DNA from: Treponema sp.
GTDB taxonomy: Bacteria; Spirochaetota; Spirochaetia; Treponematales; Breznakiellaceae
NCBI GenBank assembly: GCA_031266635.1
Contig: JAISAN010000157.1
Span: 1-21,650, forward strand
Direction: 5' to 3'
DNA length: 21,650 nucleotides
Below the pieces are notes generated by a model. The model searched no databases. It was given only the letters and a program-made list of their open reading frames with translations, and was not told where the DNA came from. Below are positions 1 through 7,518 of this stretch, in pieces (positions within the stretch are counted from its first letter, which is position 1; each line of letters begins with the position of its first letter). The translations under genes and the position numbers were made by a program.

Positions 1-1023
1 TTTCAGGTCAAGGCCGGAACCGCGGGCAATCTGTTCCGGAGGAAGCCCCATACACTTTAGCCGCCAGGCAATCTCCAGTTGGGCCTTTTTCTGTCCTTCC
101 GCCAGACCCGCTTCATGGCCTTCCTCCCGGCCCTTTTCCAAACCCTGATCCAACCCCTGTTGCCGGCCCTGCTGCCGACCCTGCTGCCGGCCTTCTTCCA
201 GGGCTTCGTCAAGCCGGGTCTTGTAGTCCAGATAGTCCATCGCCCGCTTCTCCCGCCACAGCGCCCGGGCCCACTGCTCCTTCTCCCGATTCATCTTCTT
301 TAACGCTCTCTCCGCATTCATGATCCCTTCCTCCTGCCGGGCCAGATCCGCTATCAGCCCCCCCATCCCTTCCTCCCCCCGGTACTTTAAGTATATACAC
401 CACTTCCGGTCTCCCGGCAAGCGCGAAAGGCTTCCGCCCCCCGCCAGCCCCTTTCGCGCTTCCCCTTCCAGCTTCGGCAGCTCGTAGAACCGTACCTCCG
501 CCACGCCGCTTAACTGGTCATGTTCGGTCTCCTCCCGCATCGTGTAGCGCCGGGGCAGTTTGGCGCTCCCGGGAAAAAGAATGCTGTCCAGAAAAAATAT
601 CTGGTATACCCGTTTTACTTCCCCGTACTTCCGGCCCCGCCGGGCCTGGCCGGATAGAAGACGGGCCGCATACACCGCCGCCCGGGTCTTCAGGTCGTCA
701 TCGCTTTTCCCCGCCTGCATCTCAATGTCCGCTTCTTCCCCGTCGTTGAAGCTGGCGTGGACATCCAGGCGGACGGTTTTCCCCATCAGGTCTTCGGGCC
801 CTATTTCGCTGTTCCGAACTGACAGTTCCCTGACGGGCCGGTGGATACAGTCCGAGATGAGGGAGCGGAGGGCGTTTCGGGATTCCGGGCTGTCGCCGCA
901 GAAGAGGGCTTTGAACACGATGTCCAGGGTAAGGTTGAGGGGCCTGCCCTGTTCGGCATTTTCCCTGGCCCGCCGTTTGAGTTCCGCGTCAAGGCGGAAC
1001 AAGGTGAAGAATGAAGTTTTCAT
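1..1023 (-). CDS. Rpn-family PD-(D/E)XK nuclease / transposase-like protein (partial, 3' end outside window)
   Basis: The minus strand is open from an ATG at 1023 to base 1 (341 residues, no stop), so the C-terminus lies off the left edge. Near the N-terminus is LDIVFKALFCGD (residues 33-44), followed by RLDVHASFNDG with Asp87 and the DIEMQ strand with Glu101 and Gln103. This matches the D...ExQ active-site pattern of Rpn/YhgA-like nucleases, often annotated as PD-(D/E)XK nuclease family transposase. The C-terminal part (about residues 285-320) is a run of GRQQG/GLDQG/GREEG short repeats followed by a helical end with MGLPPEQIARGSGL, also typical of the family. Known members are DNA endonucleases that promote RecA-independent recombination; the native role is uncertain. 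The Shine-Dalgarno is weak (AGG three bases before the ATG). It is transcribed in the same direction as the PilZ gene, 184 bases downstream of it. No terminal inverted repeats are visible. Confidence 0.85.
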   Translation of the reverse strand, partial: MKTSFFTLFRLDAELKRRARENAEQGRPLNLTLDIVFKALFCGDSPESRNALRSLISDCIHRPVRELSVRNSEIGPEDLMGKTVRLDVHASFNDGEEADIEMQAGKSDDDLKTRAAVYAARLLSGQARRGRKYGEVKRVYQIFFLDSILFPGSAKLPRRYTMREETEHDQLSGVAEVRFYELPKLEGEARKGLAGGGSLSRLPGDRKWCIYLKYRGEEGMGGLIADLARQEEGIMNAERALKKMNREKEQWARALWREKRAMDYLDYKTRLDEALEEGRQQGRQQGRQQGLDQGLEKGREEGHEAGLAEGQKKAQLEIAWRLKCMGLPPEQIARGSGLDLK

Positions 1024-1123
1024 GCCTATATAAAGGCGTTACTATGCGTGGCGCTTGAGTTTTGGGGAAAATATTTTGAAAAAAGTTCCCGTCGGGGGAG
1101 GCAAAGCCCGTTGGCCTTTTGCT

Positions 1124-1193
1124 GCCGTGGAGCCCGCCCTTGCTGGGGAGCCGCCCGCCTCTGTCGTGGAACCCGCCCCTGCCGGGGGATCGA
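1124..1193. repeat. Imperfect GC-rich tandem repeat (about 38-bp unit, two copies, with half-unit similarity)
   Basis: Between the nuclease and PilZ genes, GCCGTGGAGCCCGCCC (from 1124) recurs as GTCGTGGAACCCGCCC (from 1163). Each copy is followed by TGC(T/C)GGGG. Within the first unit, GGGGAGCCGCCCGCC looks like a further half copy. The rest of 1024-1207 shows no convincing gene. The repeat is degenerate and could be a remnant of coding sequence or a local duplication. Confidence 0.45.
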
Positions 1194-1207
1194 TCAAGAC
1201 CGGCAGA

Positions 1208-1975
1208 TCAAAGCTTTAGCCCGTCAATGTATTTTTGCAGGCACAGTTTGATATAGTGGTGAATCACCAATTTGTTGCCCTGATCGATTTTTGACGGATC
1301 AAACAGGAGAATCCACACGTCCTGGTCATCCCCCCGCCTGCCCATCAGAACGGCATCGGTCATCACCATGCCGCCCCGGAGCTTCAATTGCACATTCCGC
1401 AGTACCGAATTGGCGGGCAGGGCGGGAAGACCGGAGACCCGCACGGCGATCCCCGCAGAACTGATGTCCAGGATCTTGCCCTGAAAAAAACCTTCCGGGC
1501 TTTTGTAGTTCATCGTGGCGTAGCTGTCATTTTCGCAGGAAGCCCGGATGAATTTTCGGCGGCCCCTGGCTTCATTGGCCTGCAGTGCGGCCAGAATGAT
1601 TTTGGTGCTTTCCTGGATTCCCAGTTTGAGCTGGATATACCCGCAGGGCACGGACAGCTTTATGAGGTATTTTTCCATCAGCGCCCGGTCCTGGTTATAC
1701 GAAAGAATCCCCAGCCTGACCTGGGCGGTTTTGGGATTTTCCTGCAGGGCCCGGATATAGGCTTCCCATTCGGGCTCCCGCAGCCCCTCGTCAATATTGA
1801 CAAACATGATGGAATCGGGAAACCGCTCCAGAATTTTGACGGCCCGCCTGTGATCCTGGAGGGTGTAGGTTTCAAAGCCGCTCATGATAAGGACATCCAG
1901 CATCTCTTCATGGATCACGCTGTGGGGATAGAGGAGAAAAACCTTTTTGCCCAATATGACTGCCCCCTGTTCCAT
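1208..1975 (-). CDS. PilZ-domain c-di-GMP-binding protein with N-terminal receiver-like domain
   Basis: 255 residues from the ATG at 1975. An in-frame upstream ATG at 2026 exists, but it adds a segment without family features and lies beyond the promoter-like box. Residues 10-130 look like an alpha/beta receiver-like fold (KKVFLLYP, IMFVNIDEG), but no clear phosphoacceptor set is evident. Residues 139-250 are a PilZ domain: the RxxxR motif is Arg140-Lys-Phe-Ile-Arg144, and the second motif is Asp170-Ile-Ser172-Ser-Ala-Gly175. Both are the residues that bind cyclic di-GMP in characterised PilZ proteins. It is predicted to be cytoplasmic, without signal peptide or membrane segment, and probably couples c-di-GMP level to an unknown output such as motility or envelope behaviour. 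There is no Shine-Dalgarno. A perfect TATAAT ends six bases before the ATG, suggesting a leaderless message. The gene is divergent from the metalloprotease-like gene. Confidence 0.85.
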   Translation of the reverse strand: MEQGAVILGKKVFLLYPHSVIHEEMLDVLIMSGFETYTLQDHRRAVKILERFPDSIMFVNIDEGLREPEWEAYIRALQENPKTAQVRLGILSYNQDRALMEKYLIKLSVPCGYIQLKLGIQESTKIILAALQANEARGRRKFIRASCENDSYATMNYKSPEGFFQGKILDISSAGIAVRVSGLPALPANSVLRNVQLKLRGGMVMTDAVLMGRRGDDQDVWILLFDPSKIDQGNKLVIHHYIKLCLQKYIDGLKL

Positions 1976-1981
1976 ACGTTT

Positions 1982-1987
1982 ATTATA
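1982..1987 (-). promoter_or_regulatory. -10 box (TATAAT) of the PilZ gene, abutting its start codon
   Basis: On the minus strand a perfect TATAAT ends six bases before the ATG at 1975. A start site seven bases past the hexamer would be the A of the ATG. No good -35 is seen at 16-18 bases spacing (TTCCAT at 17). Confidence 0.45.
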
Positions 1988-2071
1988 CACGAAGGCGGAG
2001 AAACATGGAAGCAAGTGGGCTGTCAATCCGGTATGGACACTGCGGCATGGATACCGGACAACAGTGCAAAC

Positions 2072-2100
2072 TTGACAAAGCCGCAGGCCGTGGTTACAGT
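2072..2100 (+). promoter_or_regulatory. Sigma-70-type promoter TTGACA-N17-TACAGT, predicted leaderless start
   Basis: A perfect TTGACA at 2072-2077 is followed after 17 bases by TACAGT at 2095-2100. The predicted start site, seven bases past the hexamer, is 2107, the A of the ATG of the metalloprotease-like gene. The spacing is ideal and the -35 is a full consensus match, so this is the best-supported sigma-70 promoter in the window. Confidence 0.6.
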
Positions 2101-2106
2101 GGGGCC

Positions 2107-5100
2107 ATGAAGCGGGTTTTTTTTCCGCTGCTTGTGGCGGTCATGTTTTTCCGCGGCGGGGCGGCTGTTTCAACCGCCCAGACCCTGAAGCCCTTTACAA
2201 CCCTTCGGGTAATTCAGACGGAATTTTTCGATATCATCTATCCCCCGGCTTCGGAGCCCACCGCCCGGACTCTGGCGCTTCGGGTGGATCCGGTTTACCG
2301 GCAGGTTTCCGCGCTGTTGGGAATCTCTTTTGACCGGCGGGTGCCGGTACTCATTACCCCCCATACGGATCAGTTCAACGGCTATATGGCTCCTCTGCCG
2401 TATCCCCATATCGTCCTCTACGATACCCCCATGGACATCGGGTGGACCAGTTTTGAAAATTCCCTGGAGAGCCTTTTCCTCCACGAAATGACCCATGCGG
2501 TCTCCCTGAATACCCGGAACGCTTTTTACCGGGGGCTTTACCGTATTTTTGGGGGTTGGGCCTTGCCCGCGTTGCTTACCGCCCCGCTCTTCATGGTGGA
2601 GGGGGTAACCGTAAGTTTTGAAAGCCTTGGCGGATTCGGCAGGGCGCATGATCCCCTGATTCGGCAAAAGCTGCTGCAGGATATATATGAGGACGCTTTC
2701 CTGAGCCCCTTTCAGGCCGCCGGGGTGGATGAATACCCCCATGGCCGGGGGGCCTATTATGAATACGGCGGCCTCTTTTCCGCCTGGCTGCAGGGGAAGT
2801 ACGGCATGGAAAAATACGCCCGGCTCTGGCAGGCCATGGGATCGGGGCAGCGTTTTTCATTTTTCTTTTATAACAGCGGCTTTTTTTCTGCCTTCAAAGA
2901 GGTCTACGACCTGCCTTTTTTGGATGCCTGGAATGATTTCAGAAGTACCCTGGTTTCGGAGACCCCGGTATTTGAAACTATCGAAGAAAACCCCCTGCAA
3001 CGGGCATACGAGGGCGTCCGCGGCTCTGGCCGGAAGCGGCAGGCCCTGATTACGGCTACCGCCGCCGGGGCTGGCCGGGTGTTTTTTCTGGACGGGGTAG
3101 CCGGGAAAGCGCTGGCCTTTGATCCCGGCTCGGGAAAAACCAGGGCGGTTCTGCCGGTGGATGCCGGCGCTTATGGGCTGGATGTCCCGGCGGACGGCGG
3201 GCGGCTGCTGGTTTCCTCCTATCGGTATACCGGCAGCCTGGCCAGGGCGGTAGTTACCGAATACCCTGTCGCCGGAGGCCGGAAACGGGTCTGGGAGGGG
3301 CTTTACAACGGGCGTTATTTCCGGGACGGGCTTATCGGGTTGAGTTCCACCCTGCACGGGAATAATCTGGTTTTCCGTTCCGCTTCCGGGGATGAAGAAG
3401 TCCTGCTCCGGGGCAGCGCCGAACTGCTCTATGCAAGTCCCGCCGCCCTGAACGACGCCTGGATCGCCTTTATCGCCGCCAGGCGGGGCGTCCGGGAACT
3501 GTGCCTCTATAATTACCGGACCGGGGCGGTATATACCCTTTCGTCCGGTTTGGAGGATGACGGGGACAAATGGCGGTACATCCGTTTTCTTCAGGCTTCC
3601 CGGGGAGACCGGGCCTCCGGGGGACGGCTGTTTTTCAGTTTTAACCATGACGGGGGAATGTATAAACTGGGGATGGTAGACCTTGGGGGCCTGGGGGAAG
3701 ACGCGCCGCCGGACACGCTGGAAGCGGTATTTACCCTGCGGAATTTCTCCGGCGGGGTGTTCCTGCCGGTGATGGTGGAAGATGTCATTTATTACCGGGC
3801 GGCCTTCTCCGCCTGGGACGCCCTGCTGCAGTACCCCGAAGCCGGGAGCGCCCTGGCAGGACAGGAAACCCGTCTGTTTCTCCGGCCCTGGACGGCGGCG
3901 GAACTTGCCTCGGCAGGGCGCGCCTCGGCGCCGGCTACGGAAGAGCCTGTTACCACGGCGGCTGCCGGGGCCGGGATTGCCGGGGAAGACCCGGCCTCTG
4001 CGAGCCAGCCGCTTCCCCCCGGCATGGAAAGCAGGCGGTATTCCCCCTTTCCGTATCTGAATCCCTTTCGGCTCTGGATGCCCCTGCCCCTTGTCCGGTT
4101 CACCGGGGAGAGCCTGAGCCTTGACGGGGGCGGCCTTTTTTCCATTATGCAGGATCCGGCGGATCTTAACCAGATCGTTCTTTTCGCCTTTATGGATGTC
4201 GACTCCCTCATGGCGGCGGTGAATCTGCAATGGACCAATCTGGGCCTGGGTTTTCCCCTGACCATCGCCTTTTCGGATGACATTGTTAAAACTTCGGCTA
4301 TCCCCTACCGGCTAACCCGGGGGACTGTTTCCGGCTCCCTGAATTTCGGTCTGGGCAATGAACGGCGGCGTTTGGAGATCATGCCCGGCCTGGGGTTCAG
4401 CCGCGCGGCTCTGGACCGGGGGGACGGCTCCAGCGCCTATACCTGGGAACCCGGCGCCCCTTATTACAGCGCCGTACTGGGCCTGGGCCTGTCAAATCTG
4501 CGGCGCCTTAACTGGGAAATGTTCGGCCAGGGGGCGGCCCTGGCGGGCTATGGCCGTTTTTTGCTGGCCCCTTCGGTTGGTTTCCGCTTCGAGGCTATCC
4601 TGCAGACCGCCTTTGAGCCCTATCTGCCCCTGAAGCTCTCCTTCTATGGGGCCTGGGATGAAAAAGGCATGGACCTTCACGGGAATTCACGATACTATAC
4701 TACCAGCGTCTTTAGCTCCATTGCTTCAACGGAGTACCCCGGCGGGGAACTGTCCGCCCTGCGCTGGATCGGGGGCGGTGAAGCGGAACTGCGGCTCTTT
4801 TCCCTGGAGCCCCGGAAGAATCTTTCTCATCTCTACTATAACCGTTTCTTCGGGACGCTGGCCTACCGGGGGGTTTTGTACCAGGATCCGGGGCTTTCCG
4901 CCGCGGAAGGCTCCCCGCTGGGGGATGATTACCGGCTGGGCCAGTCCCTGATACTCAAGCTGGGCGTTACGGTTTCTACCATAGTGGTTACTTTCATGCC
5001 CATTAAACTATCCGCCTGGATCTGGGGGGCCTGGAAATTCCCGAATATGAATGACGGCAAAAACAACGATTGGGCCATCGGTTGGGACTTCGGGCCGCGT

Positions 5101-5118
5101 TTTTCGATAACGTATTAA
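2107..5118 (+). CDS. Secreted HExxH gluzincin-like domain, propeller-like middle and outer-membrane barrel fusion
   Basis: 1003 residues from ATG 2107, chosen because it opens a clean signal peptide (MKRVFFPLLVAVMFF, cleavage likely near Ala-Gln at 24-26) and sits at the predicted start site of the promoter above. Residues 35-300 resemble the peptidase-MA/gluzincin fold: His126-Glu127-Met-Thr-His130 (HExxH), then Glu165 in MVEGVTVSFES as the likely third zinc ligand, the usual arrangement. Residues about 300-600 form repeated short strands (YTGSLARAVV, VFFLDGVAG, LCLYNYRTGAVYTL), like a TolB/WD-type propeller. An Ala/Pro/Thr/Glu-rich linker follows (about 608-640). The C-terminal 350 residues are rich in alternating hydrophobic strands with Gly and aromatic residues and end in FSITY, a terminal aromatic typical of outer-membrane barrels. 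Proteolysis at the outer membrane or surface is inferred; the substrate is unknown. The exact family name is not certain. Confidence 0.75.
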   Translation: MKRVFFPLLVAVMFFRGGAAVSTAQTLKPFTTLRVIQTEFFDIIYPPASEPTARTLALRVDPVYRQVSALLGISFDRRVPVLITPHTDQFNGYMAPLPYPHIVLYDTPMDIGWTSFENSLESLFLHEMTHAVSLNTRNAFYRGLYRIFGGWALPALLTAPLFMVEGVTVSFESLGGFGRAHDPLIRQKLLQDIYEDAFLSPFQAAGVDEYPHGRGAYYEYGGLFSAWLQGKYGMEKYARLWQAMGSGQRFSFFFYNSGFFSAFKEVYDLPFLDAWNDFRSTLVSETPVFETIEENPLQRAYEGVRGSGRKRQALITATAAGAGRVFFLDGVAGKALAFDPGSGKTRAVLPVDAGAYGLDVPADGGRLLVSSYRYTGSLARAVVTEYPVAGGRKRVWEGLYNGRYFRDGLIGLSSTLHGNNLVFRSASGDEEVLLRGSAELLYASPAALNDAWIAFIAARRGVRELCLYNYRTGAVYTLSSGLEDDGDKWRYIRFLQASRGDRASGGRLFFSFNHDGGMYKLGMVDLGGLGEDAPPDTLEAVFTLRNFSGGVFLPVMVEDVIYYRAAFSAWDALLQYPEAGSALAGQETRLFLRPWTAAELASAGRASAPATEEPVTTAAAGAGIAGEDPASASQPLPPGMESRRYSPFPYLNPFRLWMPLPLVRFTGESLSLDGGGLFSIMQDPADLNQIVLFAFMDVDSLMAAVNLQWTNLGLGFPLTIAFSDDIVKTSAIPYRLTRGTVSGSLNFGLGNERRRLEIMPGLGFSRAALDRGDGSSAYTWEPGAPYYSAVLGLGLSNLRRLNWEMFGQGAALAGYGRFLLAPSVGFRFEAILQTAFEPYLPLKLSFYGAWDEKGMDLHGNSRYYTTSVFSSIASTEYPGGELSALRWIGGGEAELRLFSLEPRKNLSHLYYNRFFGTLAYRGVLYQDPGLSAAEGSPLGDDYRLGQSLILKLGVTVSTIVVTFMPIKLSAWIWGAWKFPNMNDGKNNDWAIGWDFGPRFSITY

Positions 5119-5172
5119 GGGAAGCAAAGTTAAAACGCTGGCTTTTTCCGCTCCCTGCATTACACTTTTGAT

Positions 5173-6000
5173 ATGAAAACAGTGAAAGACAAACTGGTGC
5201 TGATCACTGGGGCCGCCGGAGGCATCGGGCGGCTTATGGCCCTGGATTTTGCAGGCCGGGGCGCCAAAGTGGCGGCCTGGGACCTTAACAGGGAGGCTCT
5301 GGACCGGCTGGAGGCCGAGGCCCGGCAAAACGGGCTTGCTATCTGGGGTATGGTCTGCGATGCCGCCGACCGGGAAGCGGTATACCGGCAGGCCGGGGCC
5401 CTGATCGCGGAACTGGGGCCCGTGGACATCCTTGTGAACAATGCGGGGGTGGTTTCCGGCTCCCCCCTTCTGGAAACGGCGGATGAAACAATCCTGAAAA
5501 CTTTTGCGGTGAATACCCTGGCCCTCTTCTGGACCTGTAAAGCCGTCCTCCCCGCCATGCTGGAGCGGAACGCCGGGCATATCGTCAACATTGCCTCCGC
5601 CGCGGGGATCATCGGCGTTACCGGTCTGGCGGATTATTCGGCCAGCAAATTTGCCGTTTTTGGTTTTGACGAAGCGATGCGGATGGAACTGCGCCGCCGG
5701 AAAAGCGCGGTCAGAACGACCGTGGTCTGTCCCTTTTTTATCGATACCGGAATGTTCCGGGGAGTGCGAACCCGGTTCCCCCTGCTGCTGCCGATTCTCA
5801 AGCCCGAATATGCGGCCCGGCGCATTGTGGGCGCGGCGCTGAAAGGCCGCCGCCGCCTGATTATGCCTGTCTTTGTGTATTTGGTTTTTTGGCTCCGGCT
5901 TCTGCCCACGGCGATCCTCGACGCGATGGCGGATTTTTTCGGAATCAGCCATTCGATGGATCATTTTACCGGGCGGACTCCGGCGGAGGGGCGCGCATAA
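5173..6000 (+). CDS. Short-chain dehydrogenase/reductase, SDR16C/RDH10-like
   Basis: 275 residues with a complete classical SDR signature: the NAD(P)-binding TGAAGGIG (Thr12-Gly19), NNAG (Asn89-Gly92), catalytic Ser142, and Tyr155-Ser-Ala-Ser-Lys159. The Asp in AAWDLN (about residue 37) after strand 2 suggests an NAD preference. After the core, residues 225-262 (LIMPVFVYLVFWLRLLPTAI) are hydrophobic and could attach the enzyme to the membrane, as in retinol/long-chain alcohol dehydrogenases of the SDR16C group. The substrate is probably a lipophilic alcohol or aldehyde, by inference. Its TAA is directly followed by the ATG of the aldehyde dehydrogenase, so the two are almost certainly co-translated; together they could oxidise an alcohol to an acid. 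It starts 54 bases after the barrel protein. There is no Shine-Dalgarno; TACACT ends six bases before the ATG. Confidence 0.88.
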   Translation: MKTVKDKLVLITGAAGGIGRLMALDFAGRGAKVAAWDLNREALDRLEAEARQNGLAIWGMVCDAADREAVYRQAGALIAELGPVDILVNNAGVVSGSPLLETADETILKTFAVNTLALFWTCKAVLPAMLERNAGHIVNIASAAGIIGVTGLADYSASKFAVFGFDEAMRMELRRRKSAVRTTVVCPFFIDTGMFRGVRTRFPLLLPILKPEYAARRIVGAALKGRRRLIMPVFVYLVFWLRLLPTAILDAMADFFGISHSMDHFTGRTPAEGRA

Positions 6001-7494
6001 ATGGATGTGACGGAAATAGTCCGCCGGGCCCGGGAGACGCAGGCCCGCTGGGGGGAACTGCCGTACCGGGAGCGGGCCCGGCATCTGAAAAAAACGGCCC
6101 GCCGCCTTGGCGCGGAGGCCGGGGAAATCGCCGGAACCATCTGCCGGGAAAACGGCAAACTGCGGATCGATGCGCTGGCCGCGGAACTGATCCCCGCCCT
6201 TATGGCAGTTCGCTACTATATAAAAAAAGGCCGGGCCTTCTGCGCCCCCCGGCGGATCCGTGGCGGCCATCTCCTCATGTGCAACAAACAGAGCCGCCAG
6301 GTCTTCAGCCCCTGGGGGGTGGTGGGGATCATTTCCCCCTGGAATTACCCCTTTTCCATCCCCTTTTCCGAAGTGGTTATGGCTCTGCTGGCGGGAAACG
6401 CCGTGATTCTCAAGGCCGCGTCGCTGACACCGGGGGTAGGCCGGGCCCTGGCGGATCTCTTTGCCGCTGCGGAACTGCCGCTGGGTCTTTTTACCCTGCT
6501 GGAAATGCCCGGCGCGGAGGCGGGGCCGGCCCTTATCAACGCGGGGGTGGACAAGCTCTTTTTTACCGGGTCCAGCTCGGTGGGCCGGGAACTGATGGCC
6601 CTGGCCGCCCCCCGGCTTCTCCCCCTGGTGCTGGAACTGGGGGGCGCGGACGCGGCGCTTGTCCGCTTCGATGCGGATCTGGACCGGGCCGCGGCGGGGA
6701 TTGTCTGGGCCGGGTTTGCCAACGCGGGCCAGTCCTGCGGCGGGGTTCAGCGGGTGCTGATTCACCGGACGGTGTACCCGGTCTTCCGGGAGAAGCTTGC
6801 CGCCCTGATCTCAGAACTCAGGCCCGGCAGCGGTGAAGAAGCGGATTTGGGCCCCCTCGCCACGGCCCGGCAAAAAGAACGGGTGGAACAACAGGTGGCC
6901 GCCTGCCTGTCCATGGGGGCCCTTGTTGCCGCCCAAAGCCCGGCCCCTGCGGTGGGGGCCGCCGTGGATCCGGGCCGTTTTTACCCCGCCACGGCGCTTA
7001 CGAACCTGAGTCCCGAAATGCCCGTCATGGGTGAGGAAATTTTCGGCCCCGTGGTGGGGCTTGTTCCCGTGGCAGACGATGAAGAAGCGATCCGCCTCGC
7101 CAACGCTTCTCCTTACGGCCTTACCGCTTCGGTCTGGAGCCGGAACCGCCGCCGGGCCCGGCAAATCGCCGCCCGCATAAACGCCGGGGCGGTGATGATC
7201 AACGACCATCTGATGTCTCACGGTCTGGCAGAAACTCCCTGGGGCGGCTTCGGCGATTCGGGCCTGGGCCGGACTCACGGCGAACCGGGCTTTCGGGAGA
7301 TGCTCAAGGCCAAAGTAGTGGTGGACGATCTTCTGCCGGGGGCGAAACGGGACATCTGGTGGCAGCCCTATTCGGACCGGCTTTCCCGCGGCCTTACGGC
7401 CATTACGGAATTTCTGGGGGGGCCCGATTTTTTCAGGCGGCTCCGGGCCGTCCCCGGTGTGCTGCGGGCCTTTTTCCGGTACTGGAAACGATAG
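6001..7494 (+). CDS. NAD(P)-dependent aldehyde dehydrogenase with C-terminal membrane-associating extension
   Basis: 497 residues, aldehyde dehydrogenase superfamily. It contains SPWNYPF with Asn115, ILKAAS with Lys138 (cofactor binding), FTGSSSVGRE (nucleotide-binding turn), LELGG with general base Glu212, and the nucleophile Cys246 in AGQSCGG. EEIFGPVVGL and the PWGGFGDSG region complete the fold. The last 50 residues after VVVDDLLPGAKRDIWWQPYS are rich in aromatic and basic residues (FFRRLRAVPGVLRAFFRYWKR), an extension that fits peripheral membrane attachment, as in long-chain fatty aldehyde dehydrogenases. It starts immediately after the SDR stop codon with no separate Shine-Dalgarno, implying translational coupling. 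The probable role is oxidation of a hydrophobic aldehyde made by the SDR; the substrate is inferred only. A small CCGGC-TGC-GCCGG hairpin (7498-7510) lies in the 24-base gap to the convergent TraB gene. Confidence 0.88.
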   Translation: MDVTEIVRRARETQARWGELPYRERARHLKKTARRLGAEAGEIAGTICRENGKLRIDALAAELIPALMAVRYYIKKGRAFCAPRRIRGGHLLMCNKQSRQVFSPWGVVGIISPWNYPFSIPFSEVVMALLAGNAVILKAASLTPGVGRALADLFAAAELPLGLFTLLEMPGAEAGPALINAGVDKLFFTGSSSVGRELMALAAPRLLPLVLELGGADAALVRFDADLDRAAAGIVWAGFANAGQSCGGVQRVLIHRTVYPVFREKLAALISELRPGSGEEADLGPLATARQKERVEQQVAACLSMGALVAAQSPAPAVGAAVDPGRFYPATALTNLSPEMPVMGEEIFGPVVGLVPVADDEEAIRLANASPYGLTASVWSRNRRRARQIAARINAGAVMINDHLMSHGLAETPWGGFGDSGLGRTHGEPGFREMLKAKVVVDDLLPGAKRDIWWQPYSDRLSRGLTAITEFLGGPDFFRRLRAVPGVLRAFFRYWKR

Positions 7495-7518
7495 GGGCCG
7501 GCTGCGCCGGATGCGGGT

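Noticed and set aside
2857..4230. 457-residue minus-strand open frame inside the barrel protein gene
   Set aside because: Low-complexity Gly/Pro/Arg composition from high-GC antisense reading; no start signal and no family features.
5008..6765. Long open frame on the minus strand opposite the SDR and aldehyde dehydrogenase
   Set aside because: The translation is rich in Pro, Gly, Arg and Gln with no domain; it is the antisense shadow of two genes with complete catalytic motifs.
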